A DNA stretch of 64,000 bases from Cyanodermella asteris (lineage: Eukaryota; Ascomycota; Lecanoromycetes; Ostropales; Stictidaceae), in contig UYJD01000005.1 in assembly GCA_900618795.1 (NCBI GenBank), positions 1,220,522 to 1,284,521 of the forward strand, given 5' to 3'. Every line of letters begins with the position of its first letter. Position 1 is the stretch's first letter. A program made the translations under genes and the position numbers. The notes under the pieces were generated by a model that saw only the letters and a program-made list of their open reading frames with translations, had not been told where the DNA came from and did not search any database. Below are positions 32,107 through 42,455 of this stretch, one piece after another.

Positions 32107-33699
32107 TTATAGTGATCCGCCAATCACCCACACGATCCACATCGATATGCGGACCAAGGGCCCAACTCGTCTTTCCCCCCCTTGAAGATCATCCAGTGTT
32201 ACTGGACGAGAGTGTTCCAGCAAATTTGCCATCTCAGACTGATACTTGGCCCGGAGATTTGCATCCTCGGTGACAACAATAGCACCAACCTCGGTATCCA
32301 AGCTGTGACTCCGGACTGTGTAGTTGGAGCTCCCAATTATTGTGACCGAAGGTCCATGCGAGTGTATTGTCGAGGCTCGTAATTGCCCCTCACTCGGAGC
32401 AGCACCATAAGACAGCCAAAGCCCTTTCGCATGGTAGGTCCACCCATGTGGGCGACCGACGGTACCACATCGCCATTCACGGACTTCGACTGCGCCAGGG
32501 GCAGTTTCCGACGCTCTTTGAAGAAAGAGCCTTTCCAATAGCGTGTACGCTGCTGGCAACATTCCCGAGACACCTTTGGAACCATAGAAACCGTTGGCCC
32601 AGGGACTTGCTGTGACTACGGTCGCTTTGGCTCCTTTCTGGGCAGCCTCGAGAAGAGCGGATGTGACAGTCGGATTCGGGTTGAAATAGCCGGCGGTAAA
32701 CATGTATGAATCTATTTTCCGCGAAGAGGTATCAAAAATCGACTGCATGGAAGGAAGCTCGTTGTTAATAGCGTGCGGAATGACCAAGATCGGATATATA
32801 CTGGCAGTTTTGGCGCCTTCCGACTCGCGTGCCTTCAATCCTGGCGCAGCAAGGGCCGCGAAAGATTGCTTGGAGTTGAGGATGAACTCGTCTGGATCCT
32901 CGAGAGGAGATCGCCCGTTGTTTTGAGAGGGCCAGGTCATTTGAAACTTTCCGTCGCAGCCCATGATTTGCAGAAGAAAGCTCATGCTGCACATTGTGTC
33001 ATGCACTTGAGCGAAGTAATTGGTGGTCGCCTTGGAAGCAAAAAGATGGTAGCGATCCTGCCGGTCGGTGAAGTAGTCATTGCTCAGATTAGCGCCTGAA
33101 AGAATTATCTCATCATCAATGCCATATAACTTCATGTGCTGCAGGCCCCATCCCTCGTTGAGTCGTTTTGGGACAACGCGCTTCCGCATGCCTGTAAGAT
33201 TTGGAGTATGGTAAAGGCGGACCTCGACCCGGTCTGGAAACTTGGTGACTAACCGAGCTAAAAGCGATGCACATGATGGATTGGGATCTTCCCGAGTCCC
33301 TCGCAATGCATCTGTCAGAACCGACACTTTGAGTTCAGGCTTCCTCTGCAGGGCAGCTTCAATACAGTCTATGAGCTCATTCTCCGACTTGCCGATGTAG
33401 AGCGTAGCCAGGAAAATGCGCTTGTCCGCATTTCTGATTTTCTCCTTGAGCACTTTGTAAAATTCCTTTGGACCAGATATAATATCGATGCAGGCCGCAT
33501 CGATGTCAATACGCGGCGCGAGCTGGTCAAGCTCTTGTTTCACGGATATAATGGCCGGAAGCGCAGGCGCTCCTTGCGTTGAGGACGAGCTTTCAACTCC
33601 AGTAGAGTAAGTCCTTTGACACCGCCGGGCTGAAGTTTTAAACGCGTAATTCGTCAGGTTCCGCCTCGAGCCATGGCAGGCAATGCGCCGGGCGAACAT
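32107..33699 (-). CDS. PGS1: phosphatidylglycerophosphate synthase Pgs1, mitochondrial
   Basis: Transfers phosphatidyl from CDP-diacylglycerol to glycerol-3-phosphate, the committed step of cardiolipin synthesis. Intronless, 530 aa from the ATG at 33699; upstream in-frame sequence begins only at a non-ATG codon. The N-terminus MFARRIACHGSRRNLTNYAF is a plausible matrix presequence. Two phospholipase-D-type HKD motifs are present: HMKLYGIDDEIILSGANLS with DYFTDRQDRYH, and YHAKGLWLSYG with TIIGSSNYTVRSHSLDTE. Other family strings are FYKVLKEKIRNADKRIFLAT and LYHTPNLTGMRKRVVPKRLN. The 3' end converges on CWC2 with 61 bp between stops, so the untranslated regions must overlap or be very short. 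Confidence 0.95.
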   Translation of the reverse strand: MFARRIACHGSRRNLTNYAFKTSARRCQRTYSTGVESSSSTQGAPALPAIISVKQELDQLAPRIDIDAACIDIISGPKEFYKVLKEKIRNADKRIFLATLYIGKSENELIDCIEAALQRKPELKVSVLTDALRGTREDPNPSCASLLARLVTKFPDRVEVRLYHTPNLTGMRKRVVPKRLNEGWGLQHMKLYGIDDEIILSGANLSNDYFTDRQDRYHLFASKATTNYFAQVHDTMCSMSFLLQIMGCDGKFQMTWPSQNNGRSPLEDPDEFILNSKQSFAALAAPGLKARESEGAKTASIYPILVIPHAINNELPSMQSIFDTSSRKIDSYMFTAGYFNPNPTVTSALLEAAQKGAKATVVTASPWANGFYGSKGVSGMLPAAYTLLERLFLQRASETAPGAVEVREWRCGTVGRPHGWTYHAKGLWLSYGAAPSEGQLRASTIHSHGPSVTIIGSSNYTVRSHSLDTEVGAIVVTEDANLRAKYQSEMANLLEHSRPVTLDDLQGGERRVGPLVRISMWIVWVIGGSL

Positions 33700-33896
33700 G
33701 GTATGATAGGGAATGCTGGTATGGAAGGATACAGCTTCGGGTTTGAGCTCGCCAGACAAGCGGCAGCTCTGTCGAGATTACGAAAATTCCTTGGCGCCCC
33801 GAAGTCCCGCTCCGGCGGCGAGCAACCACCGCGCTCTCATCAACCTCAGCTAACTTGGAATTGACCAAAACTGAGTCGCGCAACACGTCATTCGAC

Positions 33897-34492
33897 ATGT
33901 CAACACTTACTCGAACGTTCCGCTATATCAGCCGGGTAGGTCTCCGGGAGGCCGCCCATCAGATGCACTATATCGGTGACACAAAGGCCGGAACGCTCAT
34001 CGGCAAAGACATACTGGGCAACAAGTACTATGAGAACCTGGAGGAGGAGCTTCCGTGTATGTACGAGACACTGGGAACAGGCGACTGCGTTACTGATGAA
34101 CAGACAGTGCGAACACGCTGGGTGGACTACATCAACGACGAATACTCGCCGTAAGCTCGCCCAAATCAATTGATAAAAGAAGGAGCTCAGATACAGACGA
34201 AGGCACATCTTTGGCTAACACCCATTTATAGAGATCAGATCCCACCTGGATGGCATGCGTGGATGTCCTACCAGGTTGACAAGCCCCCGACCGAAGACGC
34301 CATTCTCCAACGGCAACAGCGAGTCTGGGAGCCGAAGACACACACACCCATGTTGACACAGTCCCGCGGCGCATTCAAAACGTATTCGACGTATGATCAA
34401 GCCTTGCCTGATCTGTAGTTGCAGTGCTGACGGTAGCAAACAGCGTGAAACCGAAGTTCAGTGCTTGGATTCCTACTGCCCCACCCCGATAG
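33897..34492 (+). CDS. NADH:ubiquinone oxidoreductase subunit NDUFA12 homologue
   Basis: Accessory subunit of mitochondrial complex I (B17.2; about 13 kDa subunit in Neurospora). Four exons, 33897-34056, 34108-34150, 34232-34390 and 34444-34492, give 136 aa. The first 51-nt intron (GTATGT...GAACAGACAG) has no stop in the reading frame. Reading through it adds a false segment, CMYETLGTGDCVTDEQT, between ENLEEELP and the conserved RTRWVDY; the proper join reads ELPLRTRWVDY. Family motifs: QMHYIGDTKAGTLIGKDILG, NKYYEN, IPPGWHAWMSYQVDKPP and the C-terminal KFSAWIPTAPPR encoded by the 49-nt last exon. The protein has no cleavable presequence, as usual for this subunit. Divergent from PGS1, with 197 bp between start codons. 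Confidence 0.93.
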
Positions 34493-35187
34493 AACTGCAG
34501 CAGCAATAGCAGCCCCGTTTCCCACCAGAGAGCTCAATTTTGGGACTGCCTGGTTGACGAGAGAATTGTATATATCAGCATTGTGGGCGTTGCAGATGTC
34601 TGGCGTTGCCGGATGCGAGGAGGATCACAAAGTCAGCGCTCTGACATGCCCGTGGCCAGAAGCCACGACCACTGCTCGAGGGCACAGCGAGAAGCAACCC
34701 AACAATGCTTTCAAGAAGCATATGACTGATCTGTTATCCAGACGTGTTACTTTTGCAAGACTATGCAGCCTCCGAATTAGATCAAATACTTGTGTGCAGT
34801 CTAGTAGTTCGGGTAGTCCATTTGTCCAAATATAGCAAGTAAATTGTGGCAAGTGACCTGAATCATAGTGCTGCCAATACATGATCAGAAGGAGCTCGGG
34901 ACATGGACCTTTGTTACCCGCTGGTCGCTCTGTTCTGTAAATACGACCGCTTCTTAGAAAATGGTAACTGGTACTACCTGGGACACGAATGATCGACGTC
35001 ACAGCTCGAGAGCAGTAGGTAGTCACACCTAAAGGTACTGATGCGACGACTTTAACGAGATACACTACTCAATTGATTTGTTACGAGCGCCGTCATCAAG
35101 CCTAGTCAAAATTTTACTGGGGAGAAAAAGTTGTCTCTTCGGCCGTTCCACGCTTTCAAGCAAGGACAGGTTGTTGCAGTTGTCAGA
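34493..35187. other. intergenic region
   Basis: About 700 bp between co-oriented plus-strand genes. No feature recognised. Confidence 0.5.
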
Positions 35188-35584
35188 ATGAGAGCGCATC
35201 ACTCCCTCACGAAAGATCAAGACGCCAATGCCGCAGCAACTGAGGCCGTCAAAGGAGCATTCTGGGGTGCGACGAAAGTAAGGCCTGCAACATAGCAAAG
35301 CCGGACTAAGCTAACATTTTGTACAGTGGGGAATACCATTTCTTGCCTTTGGAGTTTTAGGATATCATATGTCGCCGATATATCGCGGCTTGACAATCCC
35401 ATTCAAAACTTTCATCCAGCTATCCGGCATGACACTGGGAGGATATCTTGAAGCTGATCGGAGCGTGCGGAGGTTCGAGCAACAGGTTCGATTAACAAAA
35501 CGAGCAGAGCGCGATCGCGAGACCTGGCGGCAATGGGAACAACTCGTCGACGAATCCGGGACAAGGGACGGCAAGAAAAGCTGA
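35188..35584 (+). CDS. Rcf3-like small mitochondrial inner-membrane protein
   Basis: Exons 35188-35277 and 35327-35584 (49-nt intron with GGACTAAGCTAACATT branch region) give 115 aa. Predicted topology: short N-terminus, a hydrophobic segment (WGIPFLAFGVLGYHMS), the conserved-looking block YRGLTIPFKTFIQLSGMTLG with GYLEADR, then a charged helix (RLTKRAERDRETWRQWEQ). The layout resembles yeast Rcf3 and the N-terminal part of Rcf2, which tune cytochrome c oxidase and respiratory supercomplexes. The match is by pattern (YR..T..FK......S...G...EADR), not strong identity, so the role is inference. Both exons are needed; the second alone lacks a convincing start. Confidence 0.65.
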
Positions 35585-36118
35585 GCAGTTCATCAGATCC
35601 TCGGATACGTGTCAATGAATGCCATCTATTTCACCCAGCATCAGAAAGCTCACATATAGCAAGCTGAGGCAACTACTGACTTTTCAGCTTGACGGAAGGC
35701 AGCAGATGCACACAGCGCAAGTGTTTGCTTGACATCACCTTGAATACTGCTTTCTTCTCTAAAATGTTTAGGCTTTTATGGGGCGCTACTCAGTAGGCAG
35801 GGTCAAGTTGATCCGTATCAAGCTTTGCGAATTTTCCAAAGGTCATGTGCATTGTGAGGACCGGGTAGTACTGAGATGCTGATATTTCAGAGCCCAGCAC
35901 GGTGTTTGATACGTTCGTTGCTCATTAAATACCAGCGCCTCAATAGCGTCGGCCTGTACTATACACCTTCGAGCGTCAATATTTGAGTGCAACACTGTAT
36001 GCCGATAGGTCAGTTCATGCTTTAGCCCAATACGTTCACGAAAGCCGAGCAAACGTACAACCAGAGCTCCCATGCGCCGCAAACGCCTGAGTAGCAAGCC
36101 CCCCGATGGAAAGCCGCC
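35585..36118. other. convergent intergenic region
   Basis: About 530 bp between the 3' ends of the Rcf3-like gene and CBF5; nothing further seen. Confidence 0.5.
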
Positions 36119-37661
36119 TCAATCACTGTCAGAATCATCGTCCTTCGACTTGCTCTTCCGCTTTTCCTTCTTCTCTTTCTTCTCCTTCTTACGGCGCTTG
36201 CGCTCTGCGCGCTCTTCCGGTGTCTCACCCTCATGCTTCACCTTTCGCTTCTTCTCTTTCTCTTCGCCGTTGGCCACCGCCTTCGTAGGGGTGGCGTCCA
36301 TGATATCGTCCTCGCCGTCGACAGGTGGAATCGGAGGGGCGTTCTTGATGTCGTCTGAGGTTGGCCTCAAGCTTTCCGGCTGAGCGATGCTTCCGTTAGG
36401 ATCAAGCGGTGCGTTGAGGTCCTTGTACTCCTCCTTCCACTTGGCAGGAGTGTTCTCATTGGTTCTGCCATATTTGTCAAGCTTGCCGTCCGATTTCATC
36501 TTCTTCTTCTCAAGAGCGACGGGGCCAAGACCCCATCTGCGCGGGTAAAGATCGCGCTCCATGATGCAACGTTTGACTTTTGCGACGACTCCGTGGTCGC
36601 AGGTTGAAAGTTCAACGGTGGACATTTGCGCAATGCCGAGCGCGATAGCCTCGCCCTTGGTTGTCATCAGCACAATCTCATCGTGTACTTCAATTCCTTC
36701 CTCGTATCTAAGAAGTCCAGGCAGCATCAGCTTGGCACCGTAACATACAGCGTTGACCGCGCTGTCCTTGACGACTACCCGCTTGTAAGTGGTGAGAAGC
36801 GATTCGAGAGGGCTGATAACTGCGCGCAGGTATGACTCATCCCTGGTGTTGTCCATCATCCATTGGGCATCGAGGACGTCGTGAAGCGTTACCATGCTGT
36901 CCTGCTCGTCCATTGCACCACTGCGAACACGTCTGAGCTCTTGCATATGGGCTCCAACGCCAAGCAGCAGACCCAAATGAACGCAAAGCGTCCTGATATA
37001 AGTCCCTGCCTCGCAGCTCACCCAAAAGACACCAAGATGTCTGTCATTGTCGAATTCAAGCAGCTTGCTTTCGTGGATGGTACGGATGCGGAGCTGGCGT
37101 TTAACAGCAGAAATCAACGGAGGTCGTTGGAAAAGAGCGCCGGTCAAAGTCTCGAGAGCCCGAGCGAGTTGAGCTTCCCCTCCTGGTAGCTTGTCGTGTA
37201 GGCGTATGACACAAACATATTCTTTTCCAGCTCCTTGTTGTGATTTCACTAGTCGCGTGGCCCGGTCGAGACAGACAATCAAGCAGCCGGTGACTTTGGG
37301 ATCAAGGGTACCGCTGTGACCTGTTTTCTCGATACGCAGCATGCGCTTGATCCACGCAACAACTTCATGACTGGACGGGTTCGAGGGTTTGTCGAGGTTG
37401 ATGACGCCGGAGCTGATGTAGGATTTGAGGTCGCGCTTCAAGGGATTGCTGCCGCATGGAATCGGAGTAAAGTGCCCTGTTCGGACGAGTACTAGTAGCC
37501 ATTAGTCCACGCCTTCGACCGTTTTTGCTGAGCTACCGACATTTTTCATAGTTCTTGAGCAGTAGCGGCCATTGGCTTGTGTCCACTGTGGGTGTGGTGT
37601 TCTCAGGCTTGATCGTGTACTCAACCTCGTCAACGGCATCCTTTGCGTGCTTCGTGACCAT
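36119..37661 (-). CDS. CBF5: H/ACA snoRNP pseudouridine synthase Cbf5 (dyskerin)
   Basis: Catalytic subunit of H/ACA snoRNPs, acting on rRNA in the nucleolus. Exon 1 is 37541-37661 and exon 2 is 36119-37491 (49-nt intron); 497 aa, joining LLLKNYEK to [20 protein letters not shown]. Catalytic aspartate: the GTLDPK motif of [15 protein letters not shown] (about D104). Other TruB/Cbf5 signatures: [58 protein letters not shown] and [24 protein letters not shown] domain follows ([38 protein letters not shown]). The tail carries [16 protein letters not shown] and ends DDDSDSD, the usual KKE/D tract. The start is the ATG at 37661; the longer upstream frame has no supporting homology. Confidence 0.97.
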
Positions 37662-37968
37662 CTTGACGGCTTGTTCTAGCTGTCGTTGGTGGTGACAAGA
37701 GCATTCGGCTGCTGGCGATGAAAATTGCGGAGTCGATTCAAGATGCCAAGCCACAAGAGCTTCAAAAAGTTGAGCTCAGATTTGCGAAGACATGAGCGCA
37801 TTGACCATATGGGTTCCGCAGTGTGCCCGTTAACGCCGGAAGCACTTGCTGTCCTGTTTATTACACGTCTACATAAGCAGCTTCCTCCTCCACCTCAGGC
37901 TACGTGAGGTCTTCCACAACACCTTGCCCAAAGGTAATTCCGCTTACACAACGTACGCTGTCGCCAAT
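37662..37968. promoter_or_regulatory. divergent CBF5/Derlin promoter region
   Basis: 307 bp between two start codons on opposite strands, so it must hold both promoters. I see no clear TATA box. Confidence 0.5.
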
Positions 37969-39213
37969 ATGAGTCTGGTCGACGTCTTCTGGTCCGGGCC
38001 GCCCGTCAGCCGGTAGGTCGGACATTATTCAGGGAAAATTCAAGCACGGCCTTTACTGACAACAAGTCTACAGAACTTGGGCCGCACTCATCTTCGTCGA
38101 GTCTGTATGTGTGAAAGCAGGCCTGCTGAATGGCTACCACCTCTTTTGGGACTATGCATATCTGTTCCAGCTCCCGCCTCAAGTTTGGCGACTTTTAACT
38201 AGCTTCGGCCTCACTAACGGCTTGAGCATCATCTTCCTACCTTATATGGGTAAGAAAAGTGCATAAAGCCCATAGTCGGAGACTAAACATTCACCAGTTT
38301 GGAACTACGGCGGCTGGCTAGAACGAGAATGCGTACGCTTTTCAGCACACCCTGGAAGCTTCCTTATTTACGTATTTTTCGTTGGTCTTTTCTCTCTGGT
38401 ATGTACGATCTAACGTCAATGCTTCGTGCCTTCGGCTGTTCCACATTTGCCCCTACGAACATTACAATACTTTGTTATCCTTTGTCTTGTCATGCTTGTC
38501 TCCATGCTGTACCTCGAATAATCTGCCCGGCCAGTTTCATCTAGCTGAACCGGTTCCTGGAATCGAGGGAGAATGAGCCGGTATTGCGCATGGTTCGTCA
38601 TTCGCATAAAACAAAAAGGGCTCATGCGCGTATCGGATCGTGGGAATGTCATTTGAGAAGCCTCATCGGTCTACGGACATGCGCTGCGGGTGGTTTTGGC
38701 TCCCTACATCATTGGCCCCAAGCTCTTCGAGGTCACACGACGAACTGTCAGATCCTGGCTAACTGTCTCAAGATCGGCGGAAGTTTGGTTTGGGGGTCAT
38801 TATTCTTCACCGAAATGCTCGTCATTGCAGTCGTCTACACGTGGTCGCAGGAGAACCGTGGTCGTCCCACTCAGATTTATTTCGTCTCGATCGATGCTAA
38901 GTATCTGTGGCTCGCCATGCTTGGAATCACGTTCCTTCTGGGAGGTCCTACTGCAGCCTTCTCTGAAGCCACTGGGGTCATTGCCGCCCATCTCTACGAC
39001 TTTTTGACCGTTTACTGGCCGCAGTATGGGAAAGGGACCGATATTGTGGTCACACCACGCTTTGTTGCGAAATGGTTCGATGGTGGTGCCCGCGTTGTCG
39101 ATGTCGCTGGTGGTAGGGTCTACGGATTGCGACAGGAACAATCTTCCGGAGCTTCGACTGGCTTCACAAGCTGGAATTCGAGGGGCCAAGGACGACGACT
39201 CGGCGGAGAGTAG
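37969..39213 (+). CDS. Derlin (Der1/Dfm1) with C-terminal SHP-like box
   Basis: Rhomboid-pseudoprotease membrane protein of ER-associated degradation. Exons 37969-38012, 38074-38249, 38298-38398 and 38773-39213 give 253 aa. The third intron is 374 nt, with GGCTAAC branch and CTCAAG acceptor. Derlin features: FWSGPPVSRTWAALIFVES, PPQVWRLLTSF, LSIIFLPYMVWNYGGWLERE with RFSAHPGSFLIYVFFVGLF, VVYTWSQENRGRPTQIYFV (the Q-E-NRG loop), GGPTAAFSEATGVIAAHLYD, FLTVYWPQYG and TPRFVAKWF. The C-terminal RGQGRRLGG matches the Cdc48/p97-binding SHP box of Derlin-1 and Dfm1, so it probably recruits Cdc48 directly. An unseen small exon inside the long intron cannot be excluded. Confidence 0.88.
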
Positions 39214-39403
39214 CCTTGGGACTTGATAAGAAGACTGCCAGTAAAATATCAAATGAAGCATGTTCAGAGTAAGCACGTTCATAAAACATACTAGTGCTGT
39301 TCTCGTCCTGGCGACGAGAGGGGTATCATAAGAAGATTCGTGTAGGAACAGCTCGCGATTCGTTCCCAACCATTTGCGTCCTGCTGAAGCGAGGCCCGAC
39401 AAA

Positions 39404-40450
39404 TTACATCCTGATTCTTTTTCGCTGCGCTTGTTCTGCATCTAGTCCTTCCCTGCGACGTTTTCTTTCTAGCTCCTCTTTCATGATGCGTTCAGCTTCA
39501 CTCATTGGCTTCTCTGATCGTGGTTTGTGTGCCGGTTTGGCAGCTGCGAATGCGTTCTTCGATACGGCTTGTGCAAACACATTCTTTGGCTTCTTCGACG
39601 CAGTGAACTGGAATTTGGGTGTGGTGGAAACGCGTTCGGCGGCTCGTATCTCTATTGTATTATCGCCATTTGCGAGGTCGTCATCTGCACTTGCGCCAAT
39701 GTTAGAGCTTTTCCCGGGACTCTCTAGCGGTGCTGAGTCCTCGGTATCTGCAGAGGGTACAGGCTGCGCAGGATCTTCGGCAGATTGAATTGGTGCTTTG
39801 TTAGAGCCAAAGTTGAGCTTGATTTTCTCTTCGCTGTGACGTTGCAGGGCATTGAGTGGCTCGCTCGCAGGTTCGCCGCCGGGCGCCTCCCTCGAGGCCG
39901 CATCCCGCTGTGCGCGGTCGATCTGGGCCTGGATGAGGCGTTGTTCCCGCACTTCGTCGCCTCTGTCTTGTCTCTCTCTCTTCTGGATGGCAGCCTGACG
40001 CCGGAGTGCTTCTGGGCTGTTGTCGACCCATGCAATTTCCAAGCCTCTTTCTCCTTCCTCGACACGGCAAATGCCTTCGCGGCCGACAAACTTGGCAAAC
40101 TCTGTCAGACTGGGCCACTTGGTTGCGTTCATGTGGACGTGTTCCTTGTTGGCAATGTACTCTTGATAGAAGTGGTTGATGTTGACTTTCTTTTCGCCGT
40201 GAGAGGTGCGCAACAATAACAGGAAATCGTTCTTGAACTGATTTGAGTAGTCGTTGATATATTTGTTCGCGTCCTGGCCCACTATCTGCATTTGCCGGAC
40301 ATGAGCTTCGCTTAGTGTGTGTTGTTTGAATCCGTTCGCATCGCGCATTTGCCTCTCGCAGACCTGGCAATACCACCGGAGGCGCTGAAGACCCTTGGCT
40401 TTCATCTTGTTGCCCAACCATTTTGTGCTGCCGACCTCTGCTTTCGGCAT
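39404..40450 (-). CDS. Kin17-family DNA/RNA-binding protein
   Basis: Nuclear zinc-finger protein linked to DNA replication/repair and pre-mRNA processing in animals. Intronless, 348 aa. N-terminal KAEVGSTKWLGNKMKAKGLQ with LRWYCQVCERQMRDANGFKQH holds the C2H2 finger (CQVC...H...H), followed by the Kin17 winged helix (FLLLLRTSHGEKKVNINHFY, MNATKWPSLTEFAKFVGREG, EIAWVD). A charged helix (QKRERQDRGDEVREQRLIQA) follows, then low-complexity sequence and basic C-terminal LERKRRREG and QRKRIRM. The KOW-containing C-terminus of animal Kin17 is absent, as in other fungi. It converges on the Derlin gene. Confidence 0.93.
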   Translation of the reverse strand: MPKAEVGSTKWLGNKMKAKGLQRLRWYCQVCERQMRDANGFKQHTLSEAHVRQMQIVGQDANKYINDYSNQFKNDFLLLLRTSHGEKKVNINHFYQEYIANKEHVHMNATKWPSLTEFAKFVGREGICRVEEGERGLEIAWVDNSPEALRRQAAIQKRERQDRGDEVREQRLIQAQIDRAQRDAASREAPGGEPASEPLNALQRHSEEKIKLNFGSNKAPIQSAEDPAQPVPSADTEDSAPLESPGKSSNIGASADDDLANGDNTIEIRAAERVSTTPKFQFTASKKPKNVFAQAVSKNAFAAAKPAHKPRSEKPMSEAERIMKEELERKRRREGLDAEQAQRKRIRM

Positions 40451-41223
40451 CTTGGTAGACGAGGAGATAAATTGCTCTAACCTCGAAAGCTGGAGTAGGC
40501 AAGTTGGGACGGCTGATGATTGCGTGAGGGTACGGAGCTGCAGATTTCTAGGGCGAGAGTGCTCGAGGATTGATCATCAAGCGCATAATAGGGGGGCCAA
40601 GTGCGAAGAGGACCGCAACGCAATTTGCTGAGGCAGCCTTCTACTGTGTCGCAGTCATTTGGGGTCCGTGAATCAAATCACAGAAATTTGCCCGCAATTC
40701 TCAGTGAAGTTCGGCTATCACAACGCGGTATGAAGCTGCGCCGCATGATGGCGGAGTACACAGCCGGCCCAGATAGAGCGAGACGGACCCGCGGTGCGTG
40801 TGACGTCTTCAGCCGCCAGTTGTCGGACGCTTCTTCGTGCGCTAAGAGCTCGACACCTAAAGTAAGGTATCGAAGATTCGAGAGCCAGCTAACAATTGGA
40901 CACCGCACAACAAGGCATATCTTGACTGTTCGAACACAAGGTGCTCCATCTCTTTCCACGCTGTCAGTCCGCCTCGTAGACTGAACGTCTACGAATCCAA
41001 TCATCTGTGATCCTTATTATCCCACCTCGTCGCTCGCAAGGCGACTGTGCGCTGGCTCAACGCTTGCCTACCTGTGCTCATTCGTGCCTAAAATCACCTC
41101 GATAGGGCAAATTGCCAGAGCATACTGAGAAGAATTCCTTGCGACTCGCGACTTTCCAGCAAACTTCCAGTGATTACTGCAGGAATTGCTCAGCTGCCGT
41201 TCCCCTCGACCGGAAGTCACGCC
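40451..41223. promoter_or_regulatory. divergent Kin17/Sis1-like promoter region
   Basis: About 770 bp between divergent start codons. No coding feature recognised; frames up to 127 codons are unsupported. Confidence 0.45.
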
Positions 41224-42309
41224 ATGGTCTCGGACACCAAGCTTTACGACCGACTGGGGGTGCAGCCAAGTGCTTCCCAAGATGAGATAAAGAAAGCATA
41301 TCGAAAGAAAGCTGTCGCAACACATCCTGACAAGAATCCCAACGACCCCAAAAAGGCTGAAGAGTTCAAGGAGGTTGGTCAGGCCTACGAAATCCTTTCT
41401 GATCCGGAGAAGAGAAAAGTGTACGACAACTATGGGCTGGAATTTATCTTGAGCGGCGGCAGCGCACCTCCGCCGGGCGCGGACGGTGTTGCCGGTGGAT
41501 TTGAAGGGTTTAGGAGCGCTCCTGGTGGGTTCCCGGCTGGGGGATTTCCAGGTGGCGGAGGCTCGTTCCATTTCAGTTCAAATGGCGGACCGGGTGCCGG
41601 GTTTGCCTTCACAAATGCCGAAGACATATTTTCCAACTTCTTTAAGACTTCAGGTGTTGGTATGGACGATGAAGAGGAGGCATTCCCAGGTTTCAGCTCG
41701 GGCGGACGAGGCTCTTTTGGTGGCAATCGGGCTTCACGATTTAGAGAACCCAAGCGTGCACCGACACCAGAGGTTACAGCTGTCGAAAGGGATTTGCCGG
41801 TCACTCTGGAACAGCTTTACTCAGGAACGACTAAGAAATTGAAAATCAGCCGCAAGACGTACGATCCAACCACCGGCAAGCGAAAGAACGAGGAGAAACC
41901 GTTGGAGGTAACGATCAAACCCGGGTTCAAGGAGGGCACCAAGATCAAGTACAAGAACTGGGGCGATCAAGGTGAAGAGGGAGGTACGCAAGATCTTCAC
42001 TTCGTGATCAAGCAAAAGCCCCACGAGCGATTCGTCCGTGAGGGTGATGATCTCAGGGCAAAGGTCGAGATTCAGCTCAAGGAAGCGCTGACTGGTTGGT
42101 CACGGACTGTCGCAACCATCGATGGCCGGCAGATCAGAGTTTCAGCCGGAACGCCGACCCAACCTGGGCATGAGATACGATACCCTGAGCAAGGCATGCC
42201 AAAGAGCAAAAAGCCAGGCGAACGGGGCGACATGATTGTTGAGGTCAAAGTGGCCTTTCCGAACAACCTGACACAGCAGCAGAAGCAAGATCTAGCCAGA
42301 ATTCTGTGA
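41224..42309 (+). CDS. SIS1: class B J-domain cochaperone (Sis1/Psi1 type)
   Basis: Hsp40 that stimulates Hsp70 ATPase and supports translation and protein quality control. Intronless, 361 aa. The ATG at 41224 (GCCATGG context) gives the canonical [18 protein letters not shown] start; the frame runs 18 codons further upstream without homology. J-domain with the HPD tripeptide ([20 protein letters not shown]), a Gly/Phe/Ala-Pro-rich stretch (about residues 76-150), then the two-barrel substrate domain: [60 protein letters not shown] and [20 protein letters not shown]. There is no zinc-finger region, which excludes class A. S. pombe Psi1 is an equally good name. Confidence 0.93.
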   Translation: MVSDTKLYDRLGVQPSASQDEIKKAYRKKAVATHPDKNPNDPKKAEEFKEVGQAYEILSDPEKRKVYDNYGLEFILSGGSAPPPGADGVAGGFEGFRSAPGGFPAGGFPGGGGSFHFSSNGGPGAGFAFTNAEDIFSNFFKTSGVGMDDEEEAFPGFSSGGRGSFGGNRASRFREPKRAPTPEVTAVERDLPVTLEQLYSGTTKKLKISRKTYDPTTGKRKNEEKPLEVTIKPGFKEGTKIKYKNWGDQGEEGGTQDLHFVIKQKPHERFVREGDDLRAKVEIQLKEALTGWSRTVATIDGRQIRVSAGTPTQPGHEIRYPEQGMPKSKKPGERGDMIVEVKVAFPNNLTQQQKQDLARIL

Positions 42310-42455
42310 AGGGGCACACACGATCAAGCTTGAACATTTCGAAGCATTGCGAGGGCGGCACTGAGTGATTCGGTTGGCATTCATTATTAGCAGATATGAA
42401 TTTATGAACTAATGTAACTTTTGCTCGAACCAATTTCATTGTTCCGCTTGCTGCG

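Noticed and set aside
38399-38772. snoRNA in the long Derlin intron
   Set aside because: A CTGA-like D box occurs but no RTGATGA C box precedes it; no H/ACA boxes seen.
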